Source: RAM1 sp040376925
Lineage (GTDB): Bacteria; Pseudomonadota; Gammaproteobacteria; Burkholderiales; Burkholderiaceae_C
Direction: 5' to 3'
Assembly (NCBI GenBank): GCA_040376925.1
Contig: JBEIPU010000177.1
Location: 1-7,572, forward strand
DNA length: 7,572 nucleotides
Shown here: in pieces, positions 1 to 5,904 of the stretch
Position numbering within the stretch: the first letter of the stretch is position 1
How the letters are laid out: each line of letters starts with the position of its first letter
Notes under the pieces: generated by a model
What the model saw: only the letters and a program-made list of their open reading frames with translations
Databases searched by the model: none
What the model was told of the DNA's origin: nothing
Translations under genes and position numbers: made by a program

Positions 1-475
1 CCAGGTGGAACTCGCCCTGCTCCAGCGGCACGGTGCGCGCGTTCTTCCAGTCGGTGATGTAGACCTTGTGGTCCTTGAGCATGGTGCGCACGGTGTCGCG
101 CAGCAGCGTGGCGTAGTGGCCCGACAGCGGCGCCACGATCAGCACGGCGGGCTGGCCCTTCAGGCGGGTCAGCGTGGCCGGGTCGTCGGTGAAGCGTTTG
201 AAGCGGCGCAGCTCGCAAAACGGCTTGTCGATCTCCACCCGCTCATGGATGGCGACTTCGGTGCCCTCCACGTCCACGGTGCGGATGCCGAATTCGGGCT
301 TTTCGTAGTCCTTGCCCAGCCGGTACATCAGGTCGTAGCCGGCCGAGACGCGCTGGGCGAACGGGTTCTGGCCAAAGGGCGACAGCGGGTTGCTGTACAT
401 CTTGGAGGCGGCCTGCGCAAAATCGGCAAACGGCTCCATGAGGGAACGCTGGGTTTCGTAGATCTGGTAGAGCAT
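1..475 (-). CDS. phaZ: Intracellular polyhydroxyalkanoate (PHB) depolymerase, 5' part
   Basis: This is the N-terminal 158 codons of a leftward gene whose remainder lies beyond the window edge. The reading frame starts MLYQIYETQRSLMEPF and continues through NPLSPFG, GYDLMYRLGKDYEKPEFGI, KPFCELRRFKR, APLSGHYATLLRDTVRTML and HKVYITDW. These match, from memory, the N-terminal region of the PhaZ1 family that hydrolyses intracellular PHB granules to 3-hydroxybutyrate oligomers. Family members are about 400-420 residues long, so roughly 60 percent is missing. The catalytic Cys of the PhaZ1 family (near residue 183 in Cupriavidus) is outside the window, so catalytic integrity cannot be judged. ATG at 475-473 is the natural start because the family begins with MLYQ; no good Shine-Dalgarno sequence precedes it. 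PHA synthase shares the alpha/beta-hydrolase fold but does not have this N-terminus. The gene is divergent from the ygiD-like gene. Confidence 0.88.
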   Translation of the reverse strand, partial: MLYQIYETQRSLMEPFADFAQAASKMYSNPLSPFGQNPFAQRVSAGYDLMYRLGKDYEKPEFGIRTVDVEGTEVAIHERVEIDKPFCELRRFKRFTDDPATLTRLKGQPAVLIVAPLSGHYATLLRDTVRTMLKDHKVYITDWKNARTVPLEQGEFHL

Positions 476-500
476 CGGGGGCACCGCTTCGCGTTGTATG

Positions 501-515
501 TTGCAATGCAATATA
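501..515 (-). promoter_or_regulatory. Candidate phaZ promoter -10 with overlapping PhaR-like operator
   Basis: TTGCA-A-TGCAA at 501-511 is a perfect 5-bp inverted repeat with one central base, 26 bp upstream of the phaZ start codon. On the phaZ strand it directly follows, and overlaps by two bases, a TATATT hexamer (515-510) resembling a sigma70 -10 box. No convincing -35 is seen. PhaR repressors of PHA metabolism bind TGC/GCA-rich palindromes of this type, and a site across the transcription start would fit repression. The assignment to PhaR is inference from motif and context. Confidence 0.4.
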
Positions 516-653
516 ACAGCAGTTACCGGGGGCTGCGTCGAGTGAAAACACCAACTTTTGCGGTCTATCTGTCACGTTGGTGCAAGCTTTGTGCGGAACT
601 TCCGGCGCCGGCGCTCCGTCCACCCAACTGGTTATAAAGAGAAACGACTTGAA

Positions 654-1559
654 ATGCACCGCAGAACCATCCTGGCCGGCGCCGCAGGCGCGGCGGGCCT
701 TTGGGGGGCGACGTTGAGCGCCGCCGCCGCCACCGCCGCTGCCCTGGACGCCTTGCCACTGGCCAAAAGCCCGCGCATGCCGGTGCTGTTCCTGGGCCAT
801 GGCAGCCCGATGAACGCCATCGAGGACAACGAATACCGCCGCAGCTGGCAGGCCCTGGGTGCGGAGTTTGGTGCCAGGTACCCGCGCCCCCAGCTCATCC
901 TGTGTATTTCCGCCCACTGGATCACCCGTGGCTGGTGGCTGACCGGCATGCAAAAGCCCAAGACCATCCATGATTTCGGCGGCTTCCCGCAGGCGCTGTT
1001 TGACCAGCAATACCCCGCTGCGGGTGCCCCGGCCGCGGCCCAGGCCATCAGCCGCAGCATTGCCGCGCCGCCGGTCGGGCTGGACCACGACGAATGGGGC
1101 TACGACCACGGCACCTGGTCGGTGCTCAAGCCCATGTTCCCCAAGGCGGAAATTCCCGTCATCCAGCTCAGCATGGACTACAGCCGTCCGCCGGCCGAGC
1201 ACTATGCGCTGGGCCAGCAACTCAAGGCGCTGCGCGAGCGCGGCGTGCTGGTGGTGGGCAGCGGCAACATCGTGCACAACCTGCGGCTGACGCGCCGCGG
1301 CGCATCGTCGATCCAGGCCTATGACTGGGCGATCGAGTTTGACAAGGTGGTTGCGGGGCAACTGCAGCAGGGCCAGCTGGCGGCGCTGGCGGACTTTCAG
1401 TCGCTGGGCACGGTGGCGCAGATGGCGCACCCCACCTGGGACCACTACCTGCCGCTGCTGCATGCCGCGGGCGCGGCCGATGCCAGGGATCCTGTCAGGT
1501 TCTTCAACGCCAACTACCAGAGCGCGTCGATTTCCATGCGCTCGGTGGTCTGGGGCTGA
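654..1559 (+). CDS. ygiD: 4,5-DOPA-extradiol-dioxygenase-like protein (YgiD/DODA family, LigB fold) with Tat signal
   Basis: This 301-residue protein is closely similar to E. coli YgiD, a metal-dependent class III extradiol ring-cleavage enzyme. Conserved family blocks are visible: LFLGHGSPMNAIEDN (45-59), SAHW (86-89), TIHDFGGFPQAL (104-115), WGYDHGTWSVL (148-158), GSGNIVHNLR (202-211) and HYLPLL (264-269). The His residues at 49, 88, 152, 208 and 264 sit where the family has its metal-binding or catalytic histidines. Unlike the cytoplasmic E. coli enzyme it has about 40 extra N-terminal residues: HRRTILAGAAG followed by an Ala-rich hydrophobic stretch, resembling a twin-arginine signal peptide. 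ATG 654 is preferred over a TTG at 558 because it places RR at residues 3-4; the ribosome binding site is weak (AAGAGA at 637-642). The natural substrate is unknown. It ends 3 bp before the convergent permease gene. Confidence 0.88.
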   Translation: MHRRTILAGAAGAAGLWGATLSAAAATAAALDALPLAKSPRMPVLFLGHGSPMNAIEDNEYRRSWQALGAEFGARYPRPQLILCISAHWITRGWWLTGMQKPKTIHDFGGFPQALFDQQYPAAGAPAAAQAISRSIAAPPVGLDHDEWGYDHGTWSVLKPMFPKAEIPVIQLSMDYSRPPAEHYALGQQLKALRERGVLVVGSGNIVHNLRLTRRGASSIQAYDWAIEFDKVVAGQLQQGQLAALADFQSLGTVAQMAHPTWDHYLPLLHAAGAADARDPVRFFNANYQSASISMRSVVWG

Positions 1560-1569
1560 GCCTCAGACC
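1547..1569. terminator. Hairpin across the convergent ygiD / permease stop codons
   Basis: GGTCTGGGGC (1547-1556) pairs with GCCTCAGACC (1560-1569) over 10 base pairs, including one G-T wobble. The 3-base loop is exactly the TGA stop codon of the rightward gene. The leftward gene's stop (1565-1563) lies in the right arm. No T-tract follows on either strand, so it is not a classical intrinsic terminator. It could still block 3' exonucleases or help end both convergent transcripts. Confidence 0.45.
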
Positions 1570-2243
1570 AAGGCCCGCAGCACCAGGCTGGCGCCGGTGC
1601 ACAACAGCACGCCGTACAGCACCTGCATGAACCGCTGGCGGTTAAGCCGCAGCGTGATGTGGTGGCCCAGGTAAAGGCCCAGGGCCATGGCTGGGAGCAG
1701 GCACAGCACCAGCAGCAGCAGGCTCAGGTCAAAGAACCGGCCCGCCGCGGCAAACAGCGCCACCCGGATGAACGAGCTGACCGTGAGCACGGCGTTTTGC
1801 GTGGCGCGCAACTGCTGCGGATCCTCCAGGCGGCGGGCCAGGTACATCGCGTACACCCAGCCGCCCGCGCCAAACAGCGCGCTGAGCACGCCGCCCGCGC
1901 CGCCAAACCACCAGGCCCAGCGCCCATGCAAAGGCGGGGCAGGCGACTTGGGCCGCAGGCCGTTCAGCGCGTACAGCACCACGAACACGCCCAGCAACAG
2001 CATCAGCGTCTGGACAGGCACCGCAAACAGCACCCAGGCGCCCAGGGCGCTGCCGATGAGCATGGCAGGCAGAAGCCGCCACAGCTCGGCGCGCTGCACC
2101 TGGGGCCCCAGGCGAAAGCCGCTGGCGCTGGCGGCAATAAAGTCGGTCAGGGCCAGCGCCGGCACCACGGTGGACACCGGCAGCACATGCGCCAGCACGG
2201 GCGCTGCCACCAGCGTGGTGCCAAAGCCCACCATGCCGAACAC
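1563..2243 (-). CDS. TauE/SafE-family membrane permease (putative sulfite/anion exporter)
   Basis: From GTG 2243 this encodes 226 residues, almost all hydrophobic, with about seven or eight membrane segments (roughly 3-24, 25-42, 55-75, 76-94, 109-136, 148-168, 172-194 and 205-224). The Gly-rich motif FGMVGFGTTLVAAP near the N-terminus recurs as a weaker copy, GGVLSALFGAGG, near 117-128. This two-repeat plan is typical of the TauE/SafE (DUF81) family, which exports sulfite, sulfoacetate or related anions. The substrate cannot be predicted. The frame remains open upstream to the tyrB stop, adding 19 codons (PDLAVLLVAEPTLVAAYL preceded by ACG) that look like a proper first membrane segment, yet no ATG, GTG or TTG occurs there. 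The true start is therefore probably upstream of 2243 and non-standard; see the separate site entry. Probably co-transcribed with tyrB, 57 bp away from the GTG. Confidence 0.82.
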   Translation of the reverse strand: MFGMVGFGTTLVAAPVLAHVLPVSTVVPALALTDFIAASASGFRLGPQVQRAELWRLLPAMLIGSALGAWVLFAVPVQTLMLLLGVFVVLYALNGLRPKSPAPPLHGRWAWWFGGAGGVLSALFGAGGWVYAMYLARRLEDPQQLRATQNAVLTVSSFIRVALFAAAGRFFDLSLLLLVLCLLPAMALGLYLGHHITLRLNRQRFMQVLYGVLLCTGASLVLRALV

Positions 2244-2297
2244 CAGGTAGGCGGCTACCAGCGTGGGTTCGGCGACGAGCAGGACGGCGAGATCAGG

Positions 2298-2312
2298 CGT
2301 TTACATCACCTT
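2298..2312 (-). promoter_or_regulatory. Ribosome binding site followed by ACG: possible non-standard permease start
   Basis: On the minus strand AAGGTG (2312-2307) is followed after six bases, the ATG and TAA that end tyrB, by ACG (2300-2298). This is ideal Shine-Dalgarno spacing for initiation at the ACG, which would give a 245-residue permease with a complete first membrane segment. A single base difference (ATG instead of ACG) would make this an ordinary start abutting the tyrB stop. Whether ACG is used, or reflects a mutation or sequence error, cannot be told from this window. Confidence 0.4.
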
Positions 2313-3497
2313 GGCGATGGACTCGCACACATAGGCGACGTTCTTGCTGTTCAGCGCGGCCACGCACATGCGGCCGGTGTCGGTGCCATAGACGCCGAAC
2401 TCGGTGCGCAGGCGCACCATCTGGTCCTTGGTCAGGCCCGAGTAGCTGAACATGCCGATCTGGTCGGTGATGAAGCTCATGTCCTGCTTGACGCCGGCGG
2501 CCTTCAGGCCGTCCACCAGCTTCTGGCGCATGGCCTTGATGCGCACGCGCATTTCGGCCAGCTCTTCCTCCCACTGGGCGCGCAGCTCGGGTGTGTTCAG
2601 CACTGTGGCCACCACCGTGGCACCGTGGATCTGCGGGTTGCTGTAATTGGTGCGGATCACGATCTTGAGCTGGCTCATCACGCGGTCGGCGTCGTCCTTG
2701 CTGGCGCACAGCACGCTCAGCGCGCCCACGCGTTCGCCATACAGGCTGAAGCTCTTGGAGAACGACGTGGACACGAAGAACTCCAGCCCGGCCGCGACAA
2801 ACTTGCCGATCACGGCGCCGTCTTCCTTGATGCCGTGGCCAAAGCCCTGGTAGGCCATGTCCAGGAACGGGGTGAGCTTGCGCGCCTTCACGGTGGCGAC
2901 GACCTGGTCCCACTGCGCGGCGGTGATGTCATAGCCCGTGGGGTTGTGGCAGCAGGCGTGCAGCACGACGATGGTGCCCTCGGGCGCCGCGTTCAAAGCG
3001 GCCAACATGCCGTCAAAGTTGATGCGGCGGGTGGCCGCGTCGTAGTAGGGGTAGGACTCGACCACGAAACCGGCAGCGGTGAAGAGGGCGCGGTGGTTTT
3101 CCCAGCTGGGGTCGCTGATCATGACCTTGGCGTTGGGACTGAGCTTCTTGAGGAAGTCGGCGCCGATCTTCAGGCCGCCGGTGCCGCCGATGCCCTGGGC
3201 GGTGACCACGCGGCCGCTTTTGACGGGCTCGCTGTCGGCGCCGAACACCAGGCCCTTGACGGCGGCGTCATAGGCGGCCACGCCGTCCATGGGGAGGTAA
3301 CCGCGCGGCTTCGGTGCATCGACCATTTGCTTTTCGGCGGTCTGGACGCATTTGAGCAGGGGCAGCTTGCCGTTGTCGTCGAAGTACACACCGACGCCCA
3401 GGTTGACCTTGTTGGGATTGGTGTCGGCGGCAAACGCTTCGTTCAGGCCCAGGATCGGGTCGCGCGGGGCCATTTCAACGGCGGTAAACAAAGACAT
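2301..3497 (-). CDS. tyrB: Aromatic-amino-acid / aspartate aminotransferase (class I, PLP-dependent)
   Basis: This 398-residue protein is a full-length subgroup I-alpha aminotransferase that moves amino groups between glutamate/2-oxoglutarate and aspartate, tyrosine or phenylalanine and their keto acids. Visible landmarks are the GGTGG phosphate-binding loop (104-108), Trp132, HACCHNPTG with Asn185, DMAYQGFG with Asp213 and Tyr216, the Schiff-base Lys248 in SFSKSFSLYGERVG, Arg256, IRTNYSNP with Arg282 (the side-chain carboxylate-binding position of aspartate aminotransferase), and GRMCVA with Arg376 for the alpha-carboxylate. SFSKSFSLYGERVGAL and the C-terminus resemble E. coli TyrB more than AspC, so tyrB is the better symbol, though aspartate activity is expected too. 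A good Shine-Dalgarno AGAGGA (3508-3503) lies five bases before the ATG. It is divergent from uvrB and probably leads an operon with the permease. Confidence 0.9.
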   Translation of the reverse strand: MSLFTAVEMAPRDPILGLNEAFAADTNPNKVNLGVGVYFDDNGKLPLLKCVQTAEKQMVDAPKPRGYLPMDGVAAYDAAVKGLVFGADSEPVKSGRVVTAQGIGGTGGLKIGADFLKKLSPNAKVMISDPSWENHRALFTAAGFVVESYPYYDAATRRINFDGMLAALNAAPEGTIVVLHACCHNPTGYDITAAQWDQVVATVKARKLTPFLDMAYQGFGHGIKEDGAVIGKFVAAGLEFFVSTSFSKSFSLYGERVGALSVLCASKDDADRVMSQLKIVIRTNYSNPQIHGATVVATVLNTPELRAQWEEELAEMRVRIKAMRQKLVDGLKAAGVKQDMSFITDQIGMFSYSGLTKDQMVRLRTEFGVYGTDTGRMCVAALNSKNVAYVCESIAKVM

Positions 3498-3604
3498 GAA
3501 ATTCCTCTGGAGAGTTGTCAGTAGCGTGATTCCCGGGGCTGATGTAGCCTTGCGGGTTACCCCTGATTTTACCCGGCCCCCAAAAGGCAGTTGCGCCCAT
3601 CCCC
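3498..3604. promoter_or_regulatory. Divergent tyrB / uvrB promoter region
   Basis: This 107-bp spacer must hold both promoters. For tyrB, TAAAAT on the minus strand (3571-3566) resembles a -10 box but lacks a clear -35. For uvrB no convincing -10/-35 pair is visible and no Shine-Dalgarno precedes its ATG. A repeat TTACCC (3558-3563) and TTTACCC (3568-3574) sits one helical turn apart, and CGGGT (3553-3557) can pair with ACCCG (3571-3575). No LexA box of the CTGT-N8-ACAG type is present. Confidence 0.4.
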
Positions 3605-5707
3605 ATGCCAGAAATTGCTGAAGTCATTACCGAAAAGCACAACGGGGAGTTCATCAGCTTTCCCGATTCGCCGTTCGAGCTGTTCCTGCCGTACCCGCCC
3701 GCCGGGGACCAGCCGGCGGCCATTGAAAAGCTGGTGGAGGGTGTGCGCGACGGCGAGGTGTTCCAGACGCTGCTGGGTGTGACGGGCTCCGGCAAGACCT
3801 TCACCATGGCCAACGTGATCGCGCGCCTGGGCCGCCCGGCCATCGTGTTCGCGCCCAACAAGACGCTGGCCGCCCAGCTTTACAGCGAATTCCGCGAGTT
3901 CTTCCCCAAGAACGCCGTGGAGTATTTCGTGAGCTACTACGACTACTACCAGCCCGAGGCCTATGTGCCCCAGCGCGACCTGTTCATTGAAAAGGACAGC
4001 TCGATCAACGAGCACATCGAGCAGATGCGCCTGAGCTGCACCAAGAGCATCCTGGAGCGGCGCGATGTGGTGATCGTGGCCACGGTGTCGGCCATCTACG
4101 GCATCGGCGAGCCCGAGAGCTATCACCGGATGGTCATGACGCTGCGCGCGGGCGACAAAATGAACCAGCGCGACGTGATCGGACAGCTCATCCGCATGCA
4201 GTACCAGCGCAACGAGCAGGACTTCAGCCGCGGCAAGTTCCGCGTGCGCGGCGACACCATCGATGTGTTCCCGGCCGAGCACAGCGAGCTGGCCATCCGC
4301 ATCGAGCTGTTTGACGACGAAATTGAAAGCCTGCAGCTGTTTGACCCGCTCACGGGCCGCATCCGCCAGAAAATCCCGCGCTTCACCATCTACCCGTCCA
4401 GCCACTACGTGACGCCGCGCGACAAGGTGCTGACCGCCGTCGAGACCATCAAGCTGGAGCTGGACCAGCGCCTGAAGGAACTGGTGGGCATGGGCAAGCT
4501 GGTGGAAGCCCAGCGCCTGGAGCAGCGCACGCGGTTTGACCTGGAAATGTTGAGCGAAGTCGGCCACTGCAAGGGCATTGAGAACTACACCCGCCATTTG
4601 TCCGGCGCCGCCCCGGGCGAGCCGCCCAGCACGCTGACCGACTACATGCCCCGTGACGCTGTGATGTTCCTGGACGAAAGCCACCAGATGATCGGCCAGC
4701 TGAGCGGCATGTACAACGGCGACCGGGCGCGCAAGACCACGCTGGTGGAATACGGCTTTCGCCTGCCCAGCGCGCTGGACAACCGGCCGCTCAAGCTCGA
4801 GGAATTCGAGAAGCGCATGCGCCAGTGCATTTTTGTGTCCGCTACGCCGGCAGACTACGAAAAAACCCATGCGGGGCAGGTGGTCGAGCAGGTGGTTCGC
4901 CCCACAGGCCTGGTGGACCCGGAGGTGGAGGTGCGCCCTGCCACCCACCAGGTGGACGACGTGCTGCAGGAAATCCGCATCCGCGTGGAAAAGCACGAGC
5001 GCGTGCTGATCACCACGCTGACCAAGCGCATGGCTGAGCAGCTGACTGACTACCTGGGCGACAACGGCGTGAAGGTGCGCTACCTGCACAGCGACGTGGA
5101 TACGGTAGAGCGGGTGGAGATCCTGCGCGACCTGCGCCTGGGCACCTTTGACGTGCTGGTGGGCATCAACCTGCTGCGCGAGGGCCTGGACATCCCCGAG
5201 GTGTCGCTGGTGGCCATCCTGGACGCCGACAAGGAAGGCTTCCTGCGCGCCGAGCGCAGCCTGATCCAGACCATTGGCCGGGCGGCGCGCAACCTGAACG
5301 GCCGCGCCATCCTCTATGCCGACCGCATGACCGATTCCATGAAGAAGGCCATTGATGAGACCAACCGCCGGCGGGCCAAACAGGTCATCTACAACGAACA
5401 GCACGGCATCACGCCGCGCAGCATCGTCAAGCAGGTGCGCGACCTGATCGACGGCGTGTACAGCGAAAAGGCCGGGCGCGACGCCGAAAAGCTGGAGCTG
5501 GAGCGCGCGCGGGTCGAGGACATGTCCGAAAAAGACGTGGCCCGCGAGATCAAGCGGCTGGAAAAACTCATGCTGGAGCACGCCCGCAACCTCGAGTTTG
5601 AGAAAGCCGCCCGCGTGCGCGACCAGCTCGCGCTGCTCAAACAGCAGGCTTTTGGCGCGCCGGGAACGGACAACGTGGTGGTGCTGCCAACCGGTAAGGC
5701 CGCATGA
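3605..5707 (+). CDS. uvrB: UvrABC excinuclease subunit B
   Basis: This 700-residue protein is a complete UvrB, the damage-verifying helicase-like subunit of nucleotide excision repair, which receives lesions from UvrA and recruits the nuclease UvrC. Visible motifs are Walker A GVTGSGKT (58-65, Lys64), APNKTLAAQL (83-92), the beta-hairpin YYDYYQPEAY (111-120) that inserts between the DNA strands, the DExx-type box LDESHQ (356-361), GINLLREGLDIPEVSL in the second helicase domain, motif VI QTIGRAARN (555-563, Arg559), and a C-terminal UVR coiled coil at about 649-684 (IKRLEKLMLEHARNLEFEKA) that binds UvrC. Length is slightly above the E. coli protein (673). ATG 3605 begins MPEIAEV, as in related betaproteobacterial UvrB, although no Shine-Dalgarno is evident. 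The gene stands alone between divergent tyrB and the isc promoter. No motif is missing. Confidence 0.97.
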   Translation: MPEIAEVITEKHNGEFISFPDSPFELFLPYPPAGDQPAAIEKLVEGVRDGEVFQTLLGVTGSGKTFTMANVIARLGRPAIVFAPNKTLAAQLYSEFREFFPKNAVEYFVSYYDYYQPEAYVPQRDLFIEKDSSINEHIEQMRLSCTKSILERRDVVIVATVSAIYGIGEPESYHRMVMTLRAGDKMNQRDVIGQLIRMQYQRNEQDFSRGKFRVRGDTIDVFPAEHSELAIRIELFDDEIESLQLFDPLTGRIRQKIPRFTIYPSSHYVTPRDKVLTAVETIKLELDQRLKELVGMGKLVEAQRLEQRTRFDLEMLSEVGHCKGIENYTRHLSGAAPGEPPSTLTDYMPRDAVMFLDESHQMIGQLSGMYNGDRARKTTLVEYGFRLPSALDNRPLKLEEFEKRMRQCIFVSATPADYEKTHAGQVVEQVVRPTGLVDPEVEVRPATHQVDDVLQEIRIRVEKHERVLITTLTKRMAEQLTDYLGDNGVKVRYLHSDVDTVERVEILRDLRLGTFDVLVGINLLREGLDIPEVSLVAILDADKEGFLRAERSLIQTIGRAARNLNGRAILYADRMTDSMKKAIDETNRRRAKQVIYNEQHGITPRSIVKQVRDLIDGVYSEKAGRDAEKLELERARVEDMSEKDVAREIKRLEKLMLEHARNLEFEKAARVRDQLALLKQQAFGAPGTDNVVVLPTGKAA

Positions 5708-5713
5708 AGCGAT

Positions 5714-5731
5714 GCGGGGAACTATCCCCGC
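5714..5731 (+). terminator. Hairpin 7 bp after the uvrB stop codon
   Basis: GCGGGGA (5714-5720) and TCCCCGC (5725-5731) form a perfect 7-bp stem with loop ACTA, starting 7 bp after the uvrB stop. A small second hairpin, GACT-GGGC-AGTC (5732-5743), follows directly. There is no T-tract, so termination would be imperfect or factor-assisted. Its place between uvrB and the isc promoter fits transcript separation. Confidence 0.5.
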
Positions 5732-5746
5732 GACTGGGCAGTCTAC

Positions 5747-5771
5747 TTACCCGAGCGATTCAATGGGTTTT
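5747..5771 (+). promoter_or_regulatory. Upstream IscR type-1-like binding site
   Basis: This 25-base stretch matches about 18 of 25 positions of the degenerate E. coli IscR type 1 consensus by hand alignment. The left half TTACCCGA is close to the consensus ATASYYGA and the central ATTCA fits well; the right half is weaker. It is the upstream member of a tandem pair whose centres are 30 bp apart, as expected of an IscR-autoregulated isc promoter. Confidence 0.5.
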
Positions 5772-5775
5772 ACGG

Positions 5776-5801
5776 TATACTTGACCCAATCACTCAACAA
5801 C
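5776..5801 (+). promoter_or_regulatory. iscR promoter: Downstream IscR type-1-like site overlapping the isc promoter
   Basis: The 25 bases at 5777-5801 match about 20 of 25 positions of the IscR type 1 consensus by hand alignment, with an excellent left half ATACTTGAC. The hexamer TATACT (5776-5781) overlaps its left end and is one base from the -10 consensus, although no clear -35 precedes it. TTGACC (5781-5786) could instead serve as a -35, but then the -10 would be poor. Either way, an IscR bound with its [2Fe-2S] cluster would cover the promoter, giving negative feedback on iscR and iscS. Confidence 0.65.
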
Positions 5802-5822
5802 AAAAATCCAAGAACGATGAAT

Positions 5823-5904
5823 GTCGGCCCCCCGAGGGGCTGACGGGGCCCGGCCAGTGAGCCGGGTAGGGGCGGAGACGGTCCCCGGTGGCTTGCCGCC
5901 GGGG
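5823..5904 (+). other. Structured 5' leader of iscR: three consecutive hairpins
   Basis: Three stable hairpins lie in the untranslated leader. The first is GTCGGCCCC/GGGGCTGAC (5823-5831 with 5836-5844, 9 bp, one wobble, loop CCGA). The second is CCCGGC/GCCGGG (5849-5854 with 5861-5866, 6 bp, loop CAGTGA). The third is CCCCGGTGG/CCGCCGGGG (5883-5891 with 5896-5904, 9 bp, one wobble, loop CTTG). GCCGGG occurs again at 5898-5903, so CCCGGC could pair with it instead, and GGGG runs at 5845-5848 and 5869-5872 could compete for the C-rich arms. No T-tract follows, so it is not a terminator. I do not recognise it as a known riboswitch class. Confidence 0.55.

Noticed and set aside
558..653. Upstream TTG start extending the dioxygenase by 32 residues
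   Set aside because: The extension is basic and unlike the family, and would bury the Tat-like signal; ATG 654 is better.
243..1463. 406-codon open frame on the minus strand covering phaZ, the gap and the dioxygenase
   Set aside because: It overlaps conserved coding in two other frames and its translation is Arg/Gln/Gly-rich noise.
3507..3521. CTG-N9-CAG upstream of uvrB as a LexA box
   Set aside because: Spacing is one base short of the 16-base box, and the flanking T and A of CTGT/ACAG are missing.
1659..3524. 621-codon open frame on the plus strand opposite the permease and tyrB
   Set aside because: It has no recognisable domain, a skewed His/Gln/Gly composition, and lies opposite two well-supported genes.
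3569..5581. 670-codon open frame antisense to uvrB
   Set aside because: The uvrB sense frame has full motif conservation. The antisense product is a His/Ala/Val/Leu-rich low-complexity shadow caused by GC-rich codon bias.
5732..5743. GACT-GGGC-AGTC as a third IscR type 1 site
   Set aside because: The consensus requires five bases between GACT and AGTC but there are four here, and the outer halves do not fit. More likely a small hairpin after the uvrB terminator-like stem.
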